Assembly (NCBI RefSeq): GCF_014695975.1
Contig: NZ_JACJPI010000078.1
Span: 1 to 64,000, forward strand
Direction: 5' to 3'
Source of the DNA: Leptolyngbya sp. FACHB-321
GTDB lineage: Bacteria; Cyanobacteriota; Cyanobacteriia; Leptolyngbyales; Leptolyngbyaceae
Length of the DNA stretch: 64,000 nucleotides
The notes beneath the pieces were generated by a model that searched no databases, was not told the origin of the DNA, and was given only the letters and a program-made list of their open reading frames with translations. The position numbers and the translations under genes were made by a program. Below are positions 46,776-55,828 of this stretch, one piece after another. Numbering within the stretch: the first letter of the stretch is position 1; each line of letters begins with the position of its first letter.

Positions 46776-47744
46776 ATGGTCAATCAGGAAACGACAGAAA
46801 TAGATGTTGGCTTTACCCACGAGGATTTCGCTGCCTTACTTGATAAGTATGACTACCACTTCAGTCCAGGTGATGTGGTCGCTGGAACAGTGTTTAGTCT
46901 TGAGCCAAGAGGCGCACTGATTGACATTGGCGCGAAAACGGCTGCATATATCCCCATCCAGGAAATGTCAATTAATCGGATTGACGGTCCTGAAGAGGTG
47001 TTGCAGTCTAATGAAACTCGCGAGTTTTTCATTCTTGCTGACGAAAACGAAGACGGACAGCTCACTCTTTCAATTCGACGCATTGAGTATATGCGTGCGT
47101 GGGAAAGAGTACGGCAGCTTCAAGCCGAAGACGCGACTGTACGCTCTAGCGTTTTCGCTACCAATCGCGGTGGTGCGTTAGTGCGGATCGAGGGTCTGCG
47201 CGGCTTTATTCCTGGCTCTCACATTAGCACTCGGAAGCCGAAGGAAGATTTGGTGGGTGAAGAACTGCCACTGAAGTTTCTTGAAGTTGATGAAGAACGG
47301 AATCGTCTGGTACTGAGCCATCGTCGGGCGTTAGTTGAGCGTAAGATGAACCGCTTGGAGGTTGGCGAGGTTGTGATTGGTACCGTTCGTGGCATCAAGC
47401 CATACGGTGCTTTTATAGATATTGGAGGTGTCAGCGGTCTACTGCACATCTCCGAGATTTCTCATGATCATATTGATACCCCTCATAGCGTGTTTAACGT
47501 TAATGATGAGGTGAAGGTAATGATCATTGATCTGGATGCAGAGCGGGGTCGAATTTCGCTCTCTACCAAGCAATTGGAACCAGAGCCCGGTGACATGGTG
47601 AAGAACCCACAGGTTGTCTACGACAAGGCAGAGGAAATGGCGGCTAAGTACCGTGAACAGGTACTTGCTGCTCAACAACAGCAGTCGATCGCTGTAACGA
47701 TTCCAGAGGTCGAGCTAGAAGAACTTCCTTCTGCTGCGGAGTAA
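46776..47744 (+). CDS. rps1: 30S ribosomal protein S1
   Basis: From ATG 46776 the product has 322 residues with three S1 RNA-binding domains, the cyanobacterial/plastid-type length. The domains begin near GDVVAGTVFSLEPRGALIDIGAKTAAYIP, at VFATNRGGALVRIEGLRGFIPGSHI, and at GEVVIGTVRGIKPYGAFIDIGGVSGLLHISEI. It recruits mRNA to the 30S subunit. An upstream in-frame ATG at 46716 would add 20 residues without domain similarity. A strong terminator follows at 47806. Confidence 0.95.
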   Translation: MVNQETTEIDVGFTHEDFAALLDKYDYHFSPGDVVAGTVFSLEPRGALIDIGAKTAAYIPIQEMSINRIDGPEEVLQSNETREFFILADENEDGQLTLSIRRIEYMRAWERVRQLQAEDATVRSSVFATNRGGALVRIEGLRGFIPGSHISTRKPKEDLVGEELPLKFLEVDEERNRLVLSHRRALVERKMNRLEVGEVVIGTVRGIKPYGAFIDIGGVSGLLHISEISHDHIDTPHSVFNVNDEVKVMIIDLDAERGRISLSTKQLEPEPGDMVKNPQVVYDKAEEMAAKYREQVLAAQQQQSIAVTIPEVELEELPSAAE

Positions 47745-47805
47745 CCGCCGGCTTTGTAAGGCTTCAACCGAGACAAGGGCAGACAGATATAAGCATCTGT
47801 CGCCC

Positions 47806-47833
47806 AAAGAGGGGGGTATCCCCTCTTTTTTTT
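47806..47833 (+). terminator. Rho-independent terminator of rps1
   Basis: AAAGAGGGG pairs with CCCCTCTTT around loop GGTAT, followed by a long T run. It lies about 60 bases after the stop codon. Confidence 0.92.
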
Positions 47834-48002
47834 GGAGTAGCGATCGTTAGTAGAACACTAGCTGCTGCCTTTAGAGTACCAGGCAACACATAAAAGCTTA
47901 TGGGAGCAAAGGGTAGGTTGCCTCAGCTTATGTTCCTAGTCCTAGACTTACTTGCTAAAGCTCTGCAAACCAGCGCGAATTTTTTGATTTGGAGTCTCTG
48001 CC

Positions 48003-48743
48003 TTGGCTACTATTCAGTGCGGTCATGTTCAATTTTCGTCAATTCAAGCGGTGCTGTTTGATAAGGATGGTACCCTGGCAGATTCACAAACATTCTTGCG
48101 AAGTTTGGGACAAAAGCGATCGCGCTTGATTGATGCTCAAATTCCTGGCGTGCAAGAGCCGTTGCTAATGGCTTTTGGGCTGAACGGAGATCAATTGAAT
48201 CCAGCAGGATTGCTAGCAGTAGGGACGCGTCAGGAAAACGAAATTGCGGCAGCGGCGTATGTAGCAGAGACAGGGCGCGATTGGGTTGAGTCACTTACAT
48301 TAGTGCGATCAGCGTTTACAGAAGCCGAGCGAGTCTTTCAGCGCAAGGCAGATAATACGCCCTTGTTTGAAGGCGCACGTGAGGTTTTGCAAGCCCTGAC
48401 AACGGTTGGGTTACGGGTCGGCATTGTGTCAGCTGACACGACTGCAAATGTCAAAGATTTTGTGGAGCGTTATGAACTGGGGGCTTGGGTGCAAGTTGGC
48501 TTGGGGATTGACAATGCCCCTGGCAAGCCTGATCCAACCGTTTTTTATCAAGCTTGTACCTTACTAGGGGTTGCACCGGAAACAGTGCTGGTGATTGGCG
48601 ATGCCACTGCTGATATGCAAATGGCAAAGACGGCAAAGGCGGCAGGTTGCGTTGGTGTGACATGGGGTTGGACACGATCAACATCGTTGCAGCAGGCAGA
48701 TGCTTTGATCGCACGGTTTTCAGATATCCAGATTCTTGAGTAG
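48003..48743 (+). CDS. HAD-superfamily hydrolase (phosphatase)
   Basis: The 246-residue HAD phosphatase has the motif I FDKDGTLADS, motif II IVSAD, motif III lysine in NAPGKPDPTVF and motif IV VIGDATADMQMAK. The cap between motifs I and II suggests a phosphoglycolate-phosphatase or beta-phosphoglucomutase-like type. The first aspartates (DKD) are intact, so it is likely active. Start TTG 48003. It precedes metK by 400 bases in the same orientation; HAD-metK proximity recurs in cyanobacteria, but separate promoters are probable, since a candidate promoter for metK exists. Confidence 0.9.
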   Translation: MATIQCGHVQFSSIQAVLFDKDGTLADSQTFLRSLGQKRSRLIDAQIPGVQEPLLMAFGLNGDQLNPAGLLAVGTRQENEIAAAAYVAETGRDWVESLTLVRSAFTEAERVFQRKADNTPLFEGAREVLQALTTVGLRVGIVSADTTANVKDFVERYELGAWVQVGLGIDNAPGKPDPTVFYQACTLLGVAPETVLVIGDATADMQMAKTAKAAGCVGVTWGWTRSTSLQQADALIARFSDIQILE

Positions 48744-49067
48744 CCCCGCTGAAGCAGGATGCATGATAAAAACTTGGTAGGGAATGTTGCCTACTTGTCC
48801 TCTCCAGCTACTTGCCTTCTCCAGATAGAACTTCTATATTCTTTTCTAAATCGATTCAATCAAGTTAGCTTCCTTAACGCTAATGCTCGTTGTCAGTTAG
48901 GTGGACATGGAAAGCCTGCAAGTCTTGTACTGGCGGGTAAAGGACAGTCGTTGTGATTGAGCTGACCCATCATACCTTCTACAGCTTTAGTCATTAAGGG
49001 TAGTACAAGCATGAATTTTACGGGATTCCGATCGAAGAAGGCGATCATTCCGGTCAAGCTCCAATGC
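48744..49067. other. Spacer between HAD gene and metK
   Basis: Apart from the metK promoter candidate at its right end, this region shows no gene, terminator or riboswitch. No SAM-riboswitch helices were recognised in the leader. Confidence 0.45.
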
Positions 49068-49073
49068 TATAAT
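49065..49073 (+). promoter_or_regulatory. Candidate extended -10 promoter of metK
   Basis: TGCTATAAT at 49065-49073 is a perfect -10 hexamer preceded by the TGn extension. No good -35 is seen 17 bases upstream (TCATTC), which is acceptable for extended -10 promoters. The predicted start near 49080 would give a leader of about 60 bases before TTG 49140. Confidence 0.5.
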
Positions 49074-49139
49074 CTGCTGAACTTGTAGCAATTATGCTTA
49101 ATTGATTGTTTTTAGTCGTTTGCCAGAGAGGATTGACGC

Positions 49140-50399
49140 TTGTCCCGCCGCTATCTCTTTACTTCTGAATCAGTGACCGAAGGTCATCCAGATAAAATCT
49201 GTGACCAAATCTCAGACACAATTTTAGACGCCCTGCTGGCTCAAGATCCTGCAAGTCGGGTGGCTGCTGAGGTGGTGGTCAATACAGGTCTTGTTCTGAT
49301 CACAGGCGAAATTAGCTCTAAAGCTAAGGTGAACTATATTGATCTAGCTCGGCAAAAAATTGCTGAAATTGGCTACTCCGGTGCCGATTGTGGTTTCTCA
49401 GCAAATAGCTGTGCCGTGCTGGTAGCTCTGGATGCTCAGTCGCCTGATATTGCTCAGGGTGTAGATACTGCCCAGGAAACTCGCGAACAGGCAAGCGACG
49501 AAGAGCTTGATCTGATTGGTGCTGGTGATCAGGGCATTATGTTTGGGTTTGCCTGCAACGAAACGCCAGAGTTAATGCCGCTGCCCATCTCTTTGGCACA
49601 CCGGGTTTCGCGGCGTCTTGCAACCGTTCGCAAGACGGGTCAGCTACCCTACCTGCGTCCTGATGGCAAGACTCAGGTAACGGTTCTGTATGAAGACAAT
49701 CGACCGATCGGCATTGATACCATTCTCGTCTCAACTCAGCATACGGCGACCATTGGGGAGATTACAGACGAAGCGGCAGTTCAGGCAAAGATTAAGGAAG
49801 ATCTGTGGACATTGGTGGTGCTGCCTGTCTTCATGGACATTGACGTGAAGCCCGATCGCGATACCCGCTTTTTGGTCAATCCAACAGGCAAGTTTGTGAT
49901 TGGTGGTCCTCAAGGGGATTCTGGGCTAACGGGACGCAAGATTATCGTTGATACCTACGGTGGTTACTCCCGACACGGTGGCGGTGCTTTTTCAGGCAAA
50001 GACCCTACCAAAGTTGATCGCAGTGCTGCCTATGCATGTCGCCATGTTGCTAAGAACATTGTGGCGGCAGGTCTGGCAGATCGATGCGAAGTGCAGCTCA
50101 GTTATGCGATCGGTGTAGCACGTCCGGTCAGCATTATGATCGACACCTTTGATACCGGTAAGATCAGCGACGATCGCCTGCTTGAATTGGTCAAAGAACA
50201 CTTTGAACTCCGACCGGCTGGCATTATCCAGACCTTTAACTTATGCCATTTACCAGGCGATCGTAATGGTCGGTTTTATCAAGATGTCGCGGCGTATGGT
50301 CATATGGGACGCACCGATCTAGATTTGCCTTGGGAGCAGCTTGACAAGGCACCACTTCTACAAACCGCTTTGACAGATGTTCTAACGCTGAAGCATTAG
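49140..50399 (+). CDS. metK: S-adenosylmethionine synthase
   Basis: The 419-residue enzyme makes SAM from methionine and ATP. Signature elements are [20 protein letters not shown] (N-terminal ATP/metal site), the hexapeptide GAGDQG and the C-terminal [19 protein letters not shown] loop with the catalytic lysines. Start TTG 49140 gives [11 protein letters not shown]. Cytosolic tetramer. A stem-loop follows the stop codon, and the cysteine desulfurase gene converges. Confidence 0.97.
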   Translation: MSRRYLFTSESVTEGHPDKICDQISDTILDALLAQDPASRVAAEVVVNTGLVLITGEISSKAKVNYIDLARQKIAEIGYSGADCGFSANSCAVLVALDAQSPDIAQGVDTAQETREQASDEELDLIGAGDQGIMFGFACNETPELMPLPISLAHRVSRRLATVRKTGQLPYLRPDGKTQVTVLYEDNRPIGIDTILVSTQHTATIGEITDEAAVQAKIKEDLWTLVVLPVFMDIDVKPDRDTRFLVNPTGKFVIGGPQGDSGLTGRKIIVDTYGGYSRHGGGAFSGKDPTKVDRSAAYACRHVAKNIVAAGLADRCEVQLSYAIGVARPVSIMIDTFDTGKISDDRLLELVKEHFELRPAGIIQTFNLCHLPGDRNGRFYQDVAAYGHMGRTDLDLPWEQLDKAPLLQTALTDVLTLKH

Positions 50400-50493
50400 T
50401 CTTAAGTGTTACTTGTGTTGTTGATGGTTTGTTGTTCAGCAGCACTTTACTATATAGTCAAGCATTAGTAGTTTTTCAATTGCATTCGGCTAG

Positions 50494-50540
50494 AAGCAGT
50501 GTCAGAAGGTGAGCTTTCCTTCCTGGCACTGCTTTCTCTT
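50494..50540. terminator. Hairpin terminator after metK
   Basis: AAGCAGTGTCAGAAGG and CCTTCCTGGCACTGCTT pair with minor irregularities across a short loop, followed by TTCTCTTT. It lies between metK and the convergent cysteine desulfurase and may serve metK mainly. Confidence 0.75.
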
Positions 50541-50650
50541 TATGCTCTCTTTAACACTAATTAGCCTTCTGCCGAGGCGAACGGAATTGAGGAGAGAAAG
50601 CTTTCACACACTGACTTTCAGGAAGAGTGTCCTTACTCATACAGCACAGA

Positions 50651-51847
50651 CTAAATTCTTGCTAGAGACGGTTCTGGCGTGAGCCGAGCTAAAACTTGTT
50701 TAAGTACCATTGCTGTCCAATCAATGTCAGCAGCGGTCGTTTCGCGTCCTACCGTGAGGCGGATCCCCGCTTTGGCGGCACGATCGCTGTAGCCCATCGC
50801 TTGCAGAATTGGGCTAGGGGACAATTTGCCGCTGTGACAGGCAGAGCCAGCACTAATGCCAATGCCAGCAAGATTCATCTGACGCACCAGCGTTTTGCCG
50901 TTGAGCGTTTCGCCGTCGGCAGATGGCAGGTAGAAACTGGCATGATGAGGCAGGCGGCTTGCAGAGGCTGTTTTGAGCGCTGCTCCGCTTACGCCTGTGG
51001 GTAACAATCCCGGTACATCAGCTAATTGCTCAAAGAGGTAATCGCGCAAGTGCATTAATCGTGGTGTTTCGATCGCCATTTCCTGCACCGCCAACTCAGC
51101 CGCAACGCCAAAGCCTGCGATCGCGGGTACAGCCTGAGTACCCGATCGTAGCTTTGCTTCTTGACCACCACCGCTGACTAGCGGCAGCAGCGTTACACCA
51201 GGACGTACATACAGCGCACCTGCGCCTTGAGGACCATACAGCTTATGGCTGGACAATGACAGTAAATCAACGGGTAACTGCTGCATATCCAGTGGCAAGC
51301 GTCCGGCGACCTGAACGGCATCGGTATGAAACACAGCACCATGAGCACGAGCGATAGTCCCCAACGCTTGAATGGGCTGTAGGGTGCCAACTTCACTCTG
51401 ACCGTAAATGATTGACACCAGCACCGTATTTTCTTGCAGTGCTGCCCGCAGATCCAGGGAATTCACTCGTCCTTGAGCATCGACAGGTAAGCGTGTAACC
51501 TGCCAGCCTAGCTGTTCTAACCAGCGCACAGGCTCGGCGATCGCTGAATGTTCCACGCTGGAAATAATCATATGCTGCGGTGTGGCATACTGACGCACAA
51601 CACCCATAATCGCAAGATTATCTGCTTCGGTGCCACCAGCGGTAAAGACGATCGACTCAGCAGGCGCATTGATTAGCCGTGCCACTTGCACCCTGGCGCG
51701 CTCGACCACAATGGCAGCACGTTGCCCCCAAACGTGGAGGCTGGACGGATTGCCCCACTGCTCACTCAAGGCAGCTTGCATTGCCGCGATCGCCTCGGGA
51801 CGAGTGGGTGTCGTAGCGCTGTAGTCCAAATAAATTTGCATGAGCAT
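50651..51847 (-). CDS. Cysteine desulfurase (NifS/IscS type)
   Basis: The 398-residue PLP enzyme moves sulfur from cysteine to a persulfide for Fe-S cluster and thio-cofactor synthesis. It starts MQIYLDYSATTPTRPEA, has the PLP lysine in LSSHKLYGPQGAGALYV and the active-site cysteine loop GISAGSACHSGKLSPS (group I NifS/IscS type). ATG 51841 (MQIYLDYS) is the family start; ATG 51847 adds two residues and is equally possible. It lies 54 bases downstream of rpaB in the same orientation, so it may be co-transcribed with it. Cyanobacteria have several paralogues; the physiological role here is not distinguishable. Confidence 0.93.
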   Translation of the reverse strand: MLMQIYLDYSATTPTRPEAIAAMQAALSEQWGNPSSLHVWGQRAAIVVERARVQVARLINAPAESIVFTAGGTEADNLAIMGVVRQYATPQHMIISSVEHSAIAEPVRWLEQLGWQVTRLPVDAQGRVNSLDLRAALQENTVLVSIIYGQSEVGTLQPIQALGTIARAHGAVFHTDAVQVAGRLPLDMQQLPVDLLSLSSHKLYGPQGAGALYVRPGVTLLPLVSGGGQEAKLRSGTQAVPAIAGFGVAAELAVQEMAIETPRLMHLRDYLFEQLADVPGLLPTGVSGAALKTASASRLPHHASFYLPSADGETLNGKTLVRQMNLAGIGISAGSACHSGKLSPSPILQAMGYSDRAAKAGIRLTVGRETTAADIDWTAMVLKQVLARLTPEPSLARI

Positions 51848-51901
51848 CTAAGCGGTAGACCTTCTCCCTTTAAGCATACAAGCCTGCAACAGGAGTTTGG
51901 T

Positions 51902-52633
51902 TTACTCCGTTTCGCCAGGTTCAAGAATGCGCTGAAAGAGATACCCTGTGCCACGAGCGGTCAGAATTAACTCTGGATTGCTGGGGTCGTCCTCAAGTTT
52001 GGCGCGGAGACGCGAAATATGCACATCGACAACGCGGGTATCAACGTGGCGTTCAGGTGTATAGCCCCAAACCTCTTGTAAGATTTCCGATCGCGAGAAC
52101 GCTTCCCCAGAGCGGCTTACCAACAGTTCCAGCAGGCTAAACTCCATGCCAGTCAGCCGAATACGCTCGTCGCCTTTGTAGACCTGACGCTTATTAGTGT
52201 CGATGCGAATGCTGTTGATGTGGATCACACCAGAGCTAGGAATGCCCGTAGTGCCCGTTTTTTCAACCCGCCGTAGCACCGATCGAATCCGCGCTTCTAG
52301 CTCTTTAGGCGAAAAGGGTTTAACAACATAATCATCCGCACCCAGTTCCAATCCGGTGATGCGATCGGCAACGTCGCCCAATGCCGTTAGCATGATGATG
52401 GGCACATCAGATTCTTTCCGCAATTCTTGACAAACACCGTAGCCATCCAGCTTTGGCATCATGACATCCAGCACCACCAGATCGGGGTCAGCATTACGAA
52501 AGGTGTCAAGCGCCTCTTCACCATCAGCCGCTGTTACCACGTCGTAGCCAATCATTGAGAGGCGTGTTTCTAAAATGCGACGAATGCTTGCTTCGTCATC
52601 AACTACTAGTATTTTTTCTTTGTGATTTTCCAA
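51902..52633 (-). CDS. rpaB: Two-component response regulator RpaB
   Basis: The 243-residue OmpR-type regulator begins ENHKEKILVVDDEASIRRILETRLSM, with phosphoacceptor D56 in VVLDVMMPK, and carries a winged-helix domain (GMEFSLLELLVSRSGEAFSR, RHVDTRVVDVHISRLRAKL). The sequence is nearly the RpaB/Ycf27 standard, which controls high-light and photosystem genes through HLR1 sites and is phosphorylated by Hik33/NblS. It starts at TTG 52631-52633, which fits the conserved (L/M)ENHKEKIL. radA is divergent across 185 bases. The cysteine desulfurase lies downstream. Confidence 0.95.
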   Translation of the reverse strand: MENHKEKILVVDDEASIRRILETRLSMIGYDVVTAADGEEALDTFRNADPDLVVLDVMMPKLDGYGVCQELRKESDVPIIMLTALGDVADRITGLELGADDYVVKPFSPKELEARIRSVLRRVEKTGTTGIPSSGVIHINSIRIDTNKRQVYKGDERIRLTGMEFSLLELLVSRSGEAFSRSEILQEVWGYTPERHVDTRVVDVHISRLRAKLEDDPSNPELILTARGTGYLFQRILEPGETE

Positions 52634-52818
52634 GTTAATAGACTCCTTAAGCTTGTTTTAGAAACATTAATTTCTGTACTTTATCATTAAAGATAATACC
52701 CGATTTAATTTGGTTCGGAACGCTAAAATTGTCTCCCTTAAAGCACTTCGGACTTTCTTAATATTCTATTTGGGAGCATTCTCACTGCTATAAGTACTTC
52801 TACCTTTCCTCATAAAGA

Positions 52819-54339
52819 ATGCCGAAACTTCGATCGCACTACGTTTGCAACCAATGTGGCGCAGAGTCTTCTCAATACTTTGGCAAATGCCCCGCCTGCA
52901 ATAGCTGGAATGCACTAGAAGAACAGCCTCTTTCCACTACGACCGTTGCCGCGCGTCCGGGTGCCGCCCGCATCGGTAGCCGTGCCTCAGCAACCCGCCA
53001 GCTACCGGCACAGCCCAAAGCTGCCCTTACACTGGCACAAATTTCTGACCATCCCCAAGCTCGCCTCTCGTCTGGCTATGTTGAACTCGATCGCGTCTTA
53101 GGCGGCGGCATTGTCCCTGGCTCCCTAGTACTCATTGGCGGTGACCCTGGTATCGGCAAATCGACCCTGCTGCTACAAACTGCTAACCGTATGTCTCAAA
53201 GCTATCGTACTCTTTACGTCTGTGCCGAAGAGTCAGCCCAACAGGTGAAGTTAAGAGCACAGCGGTTGGGAGTAGGGGACGAGAGGGTAGTAGAGGAGCA
53301 GCAAGGCAAACGGCAAAAGTTAGAAGGCAAAACGCAGTCCTCAGACTCGAGTCCTCAGCTCTCCGAACCCTCCAACCTCTATCTCTTGCCCGAAACCGAT
53401 CTCGACACCGTTCTGGCAGAGCTAGAGTCACTGAAGCCTCATGTGGCAGTAATTGACAGTATTCAGGCACTGTACTTTAGTGCGTTGTCATCGGCTCCCG
53501 GTTCAGTAGCGCAGGTGCGGGAGTGTACGTCAGTGCTAATGCAGATGGCAAAGCGGCAGAATATTACGCTGTTTATTGTGGGGCATGTGACGAAGGAAGG
53601 GGCGATCGCCGGTCCTAAAGTGCTGGAGCATCTGGTGGATACAGTGCTGTACTTTGAGGGCGATCGGTTTGCCAGCCATCGTTTGTTGCGATCAGTGAAA
53701 AACCGCTTTGGGGCGACGCACGAAATTGGTGTGTTTGAGATGGTGGATGAGGGGTTACAGGAAGTGCTGAATCCCTCAGAGCTGTTTCTGGGCAATCGGG
53801 ATGAGTTTTCATCAGGGAGCGCGACAATCGTTGCCTGCGAAGGCACGCGCCCAATTGTCGTTGAACTGCAAGCGTTGGTTAGCCCGACGAGCTACAGTTC
53901 ACCCCGACGATCAACCACAGGCATTGAATACAATCGACTGCTGCAAATTCTGGCAGTGCTGGAAAAGCGCGTCGGTATTCCTCTCTCGAAGCTAGATGCT
54001 TACGTTGCGTCATCAGGTGGCTTGAGTGTGGGAGAACCGGCTGCTGATTTGGGCGTTGCGATCGCAGTGGTGGCAAGTTTCCGCGATCGAGTGGTTGATC
54101 CGCGCATGGTTTTAATTGGCGAAGTCGGCTTGGGCGGTCAGGTGCGCCCCGTGTCGCAGATGGAGCTACGGCTGAAAGAAGCAGCAAAACTCGGCTTTAA
54201 GCAGGCGATCGTCCCCAAAGGGCAAGTCTTGCCTGACTTGGGTATGGAGATTTTTCCTGTTGCGAGAGTGGTAGATGCCATTGCGATCGCCCTGGCAGGC
54301 AAGAAGTCCACTGATGAGCCTCTTGATGAAACTGAGTGA
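52819..54339 (+). CDS. radA: DNA repair protein RadA
   Basis: The 506-residue RecA-like ATPase helps branch migration in recombination repair. The N-terminal zinc finger uses C10, C13, C24 and C27 (CNQCGAES, GKCPACNSW); Walker A GGDPGIGKS is at 107-115; the RadA-specific KNRFG motif and the Lon-like C-terminal domain (EVGLGGQVRPV) are present. Residues 153-185 form an in-frame low-complexity insertion (for example QQGKRQKLEGKTQ) between GVG and NLYLLPETD, absent from the E. coli protein and encoded by repeat-like DNA. Divergent from rpaB. Start ATG 52819. Confidence 0.95.
   Translation: MPKLRSHYVCNQCGAESSQYFGKCPACNSWNALEEQPLSTTTVAARPGAARIGSRASATRQLPAQPKAALTLAQISDHPQARLSSGYVELDRVLGGGIVPGSLVLIGGDPGIGKSTLLLQTANRMSQSYRTLYVCAEESAQQVKLRAQRLGVGDERVVEEQQGKRQKLEGKTQSSDSSPQLSEPSNLYLLPETDLDTVLAELESLKPHVAVIDSIQALYFSALSSAPGSVAQVRECTSVLMQMAKRQNITLFIVGHVTKEGAIAGPKVLEHLVDTVLYFEGDRFASHRLLRSVKNRFGATHEIGVFEMVDEGLQEVLNPSELFLGNRDEFSSGSATIVACEGTRPIVVELQALVSPTSYSSPRRSTTGIEYNRLLQILAVLEKRVGIPLSKLDAYVASSGGLSVGEPAADLGVAIAVVASFRDRVVDPRMVLIGEVGLGGQVRPVSQMELRLKEAAKLGFKQAIVPKGQVLPDLGMEIFPVARVVDAIAIALAGKKSTDEPLDETE
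53275..53373 (+). repeat. In-frame repeat-derived insertion in radA
   Basis: The coding DNA contains G-rich and A-rich units (GGCAAACGGCAAAAG, GAAGGCAAAAC) and CCTCAG-type units, as in short repeats between cyanobacterial genes. It encodes about 33 residues with no counterpart in typical RadA between the strand ending RLG and the segment LYLLPETD. Confidence 0.6.
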
Positions 54340-54404
54340 TGACAAGACCTCACAAAATGGATCTACATCGAGCAGGTAATCAATCATCTCCACTGGAATA
54401 AACA

Positions 54405-54584
54405 GTTGCTCAGCACAGCAATGCCATCACCCAGATCAACGAAATCCTGTTATTAATTGCACGACGACAGCAAGAATCCGATCGCATTCAACAGGAGACC
54501 ATTCAGATTCAGCAGGTAAACGCTCAACAAATTGCCTCTAATGCTCAAGCTATTGCTGAATTAAGAGCCGCCATTCAGGATTGA
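54405..54584 (+). pseudogene. Gene remnant with helical coding pattern
   Basis: This 60-codon open frame ends at TGA 54582-54584 and encodes a coiled-coil-like segment (TQINEILLLIARRQQESDRI, then QQIASNAQAIAELRAAIQD) similar in style to cyanobacterial helical hypothetical proteins. An in-frame stop lies just upstream and no start codon is available in frame, so the 5' part seems lost or frameshifted. It directly precedes the toxin-antitoxin pair. Confidence 0.35.
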
Positions 54585-54622
54585 TACGGCGGCAATAGAC
54601 AACGAACAAACTAACAAGCGGA

Positions 54623-54847
54623 ATGATGACTATTAACCTTAAGGAAAAACTGTTGCGGGCGATCGAGCAAGCACCAGATCCAGTGCTAGAAGAAGCTCTA
54701 CATTATTTGGAATACTTAACAGAGCGCCATATTGAAGCGATGGAGTTGCAGGAAGACCTGGACGATCTTCGAAGCATTAGAGAAGAGATTCAGCGTGAAG
54801 GCACCATTCCTCTTGCTCAGCTCAAAGCAGAGCTAGGGTTGCCATGA
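54623..54847 (+). CDS. Antitoxin of a RelE/ParE-type toxin-antitoxin pair
   Basis: The 74-residue acidic protein (LKEKLLRAIEQAPDPVLEEALHYLEYLTER, then DLDDLRSIREEIQREGTIPLAQLKAELGLP) overlaps the following RelE-like toxin gene by 4 bases (ATGA). Small acidic helical proteins in this position act as labile antitoxins that bind the toxin and usually repress the operon. The helical part resembles cyanobacterial DUF2281-like antitoxins, but the family is not certain. ATG 54623 or 54626 may be the start. No operator palindrome was identified. Confidence 0.75.
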   Translation: MMTINLKEKLLRAIEQAPDPVLEEALHYLEYLTERHIEAMELQEDLDDLRSIREEIQREGTIPLAQLKAELGLP

Positions 54848-55101
54848 AGTATGAGGTAACGTTTTCGGCTGCTGCTAGTCGGCAAATCAAGAAACTTTCA
54901 CCTGACTTACGCATCAACCTGATCGCATTGGCTGAAACTCTGGCAATAAATCCTCGTCCTTCAGGTGTAGTCAAACTAGAGGGAGACGACAACGCGTACC
55001 GCATTCGATTCCGCGACTACCGCATTGTTTATGAAATTTTTGACGACAAGCTAATTGTTGTAGTCATTAAAGTAGGGCATCGTCGTAATATTTATCGATA
55101 G
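54844..55101 (+). CDS. RelE/ParE-family toxin
   Basis: The 85-residue basic protein (KYEVTFSAAASRQIKKL, AYRIRFRDYRIVYEIFDD, VVVIKVGHRRNIYR) matches the RelE/ParE fold with the C-terminal GHRRxxYR motif. Such toxins cleave mRNA on the ribosome or block gyrase; this type resembles mRNA interferases (RelE) by its YRIRxxDYRIxY pattern. It starts at ATG 54844, overlapping the antitoxin stop. A terminator follows immediately, so the pair is a compact, possibly mobile unit. Activity is inferred. Confidence 0.85.
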   Translation: MKYEVTFSAAASRQIKKLSPDLRINLIALAETLAINPRPSGVVKLEGDDNAYRIRFRDYRIVYEIFDDKLIVVVIKVGHRRNIYR

Positions 55102-55115
55102 AAAATATAGCCTTT

Positions 55116-55145
55116 AGCAGGCTGATTGATTCAGCCTGCTTTGTT
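55116..55145 (+). terminator. Terminator of the toxin-antitoxin pair
   Basis: AGCAGGCTGA pairs perfectly with TCAGCCTGCT around loop TTGAT, followed by TTGTT. It starts 15 bases after the toxin stop codon. Confidence 0.82.
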
Positions 55146-55179
55146 GGGAAGCAACCGAATTGAAATAAAGAGAATTGGA

Positions 55180-55650
55180 ATGTTTAAGTTTACAAAAGTT
55201 AGAATCGGCGAGATCGCCCTTGCAGCACTATCCAGTATCGCTATAGCATCAGATGTAAAAGCAGAGCTTAAAAGCACTTTAACTATTGAAATTGATGGCT
55301 TAAAAGCTCAAAAGGGTGCCATCTGCTTCAAGCTCTTTTCCAGAAGCTTTGGGTTTCCTGATAACGCTAAGAATGCTGTCATGAATCGTTGCGTCAAGGT
55401 GACTGAAGACTCACCCCAAATTACGCTTAAGGATATTTCATCGGGTAGCTATGCCCTTGCTCTCTTTCAAGATGTGAACGGCGATCGCAAGCTCAACCGC
55501 AACACTACAGGTATTCCCACTGAAGGCTACGGTTTTTCTAACAATCCTGCGACTCGTCAAGACCTTACTCGCTATGGTGACTGCGTGTTTCTGCTAGCGG
55601 GTGCCAGCAGGACGCTCAAAATTCAGATGAAGTATGCGCCACAGAAGTAG
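55180..55650 (+). CDS. DUF2141 family secreted protein
   Basis: From ATG 55180 the product has 156 residues: a signal peptide (RIGEIALAALSSIAIASDVKA), then the DUF2141 pattern TIEIDGLKAQKGAICFKLF, MNRCVKV, ISSGSYALALFQDVNGDRKLNRNTTGIPTEGYGFSNN. Two cysteines in the first half could form a disulfide. The family is exported and of unknown function. The upstream frame to 55126 lacks a signal-like start and overlaps the terminator, so the later ATG is preferred (AGAG-rich leader before it). Monocistronic. Confidence 0.85.
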   Translation: MFKFTKVRIGEIALAALSSIAIASDVKAELKSTLTIEIDGLKAQKGAICFKLFSRSFGFPDNAKNAVMNRCVKVTEDSPQITLKDISSGSYALALFQDVNGDRKLNRNTTGIPTEGYGFSNNPATRQDLTRYGDCVFLLAGASRTLKIQMKYAPQK

Positions 55651-55828
55651 AGTCAGGTATATGAATGGGTCGATAGGTGTAAGTGTGGAAGGTCCAATTG
55701 GAAACAGCTATAGCCCTGCGTCAATACAATTTGGATAAGATGACCGACCCTGATTTTTAGCCTCATTGCTCTTCACCGTCTCACCCCTTTACTTTTTTAT
55801 CGCTCCATCCCTTCACTTTCTGACCCTT

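Noticed and set aside
48744-49139. SAM riboswitch in the metK leader
   Set aside because: No recognisable SAM-I or other riboswitch helices; the leader after the candidate promoter is only about 60 bases.
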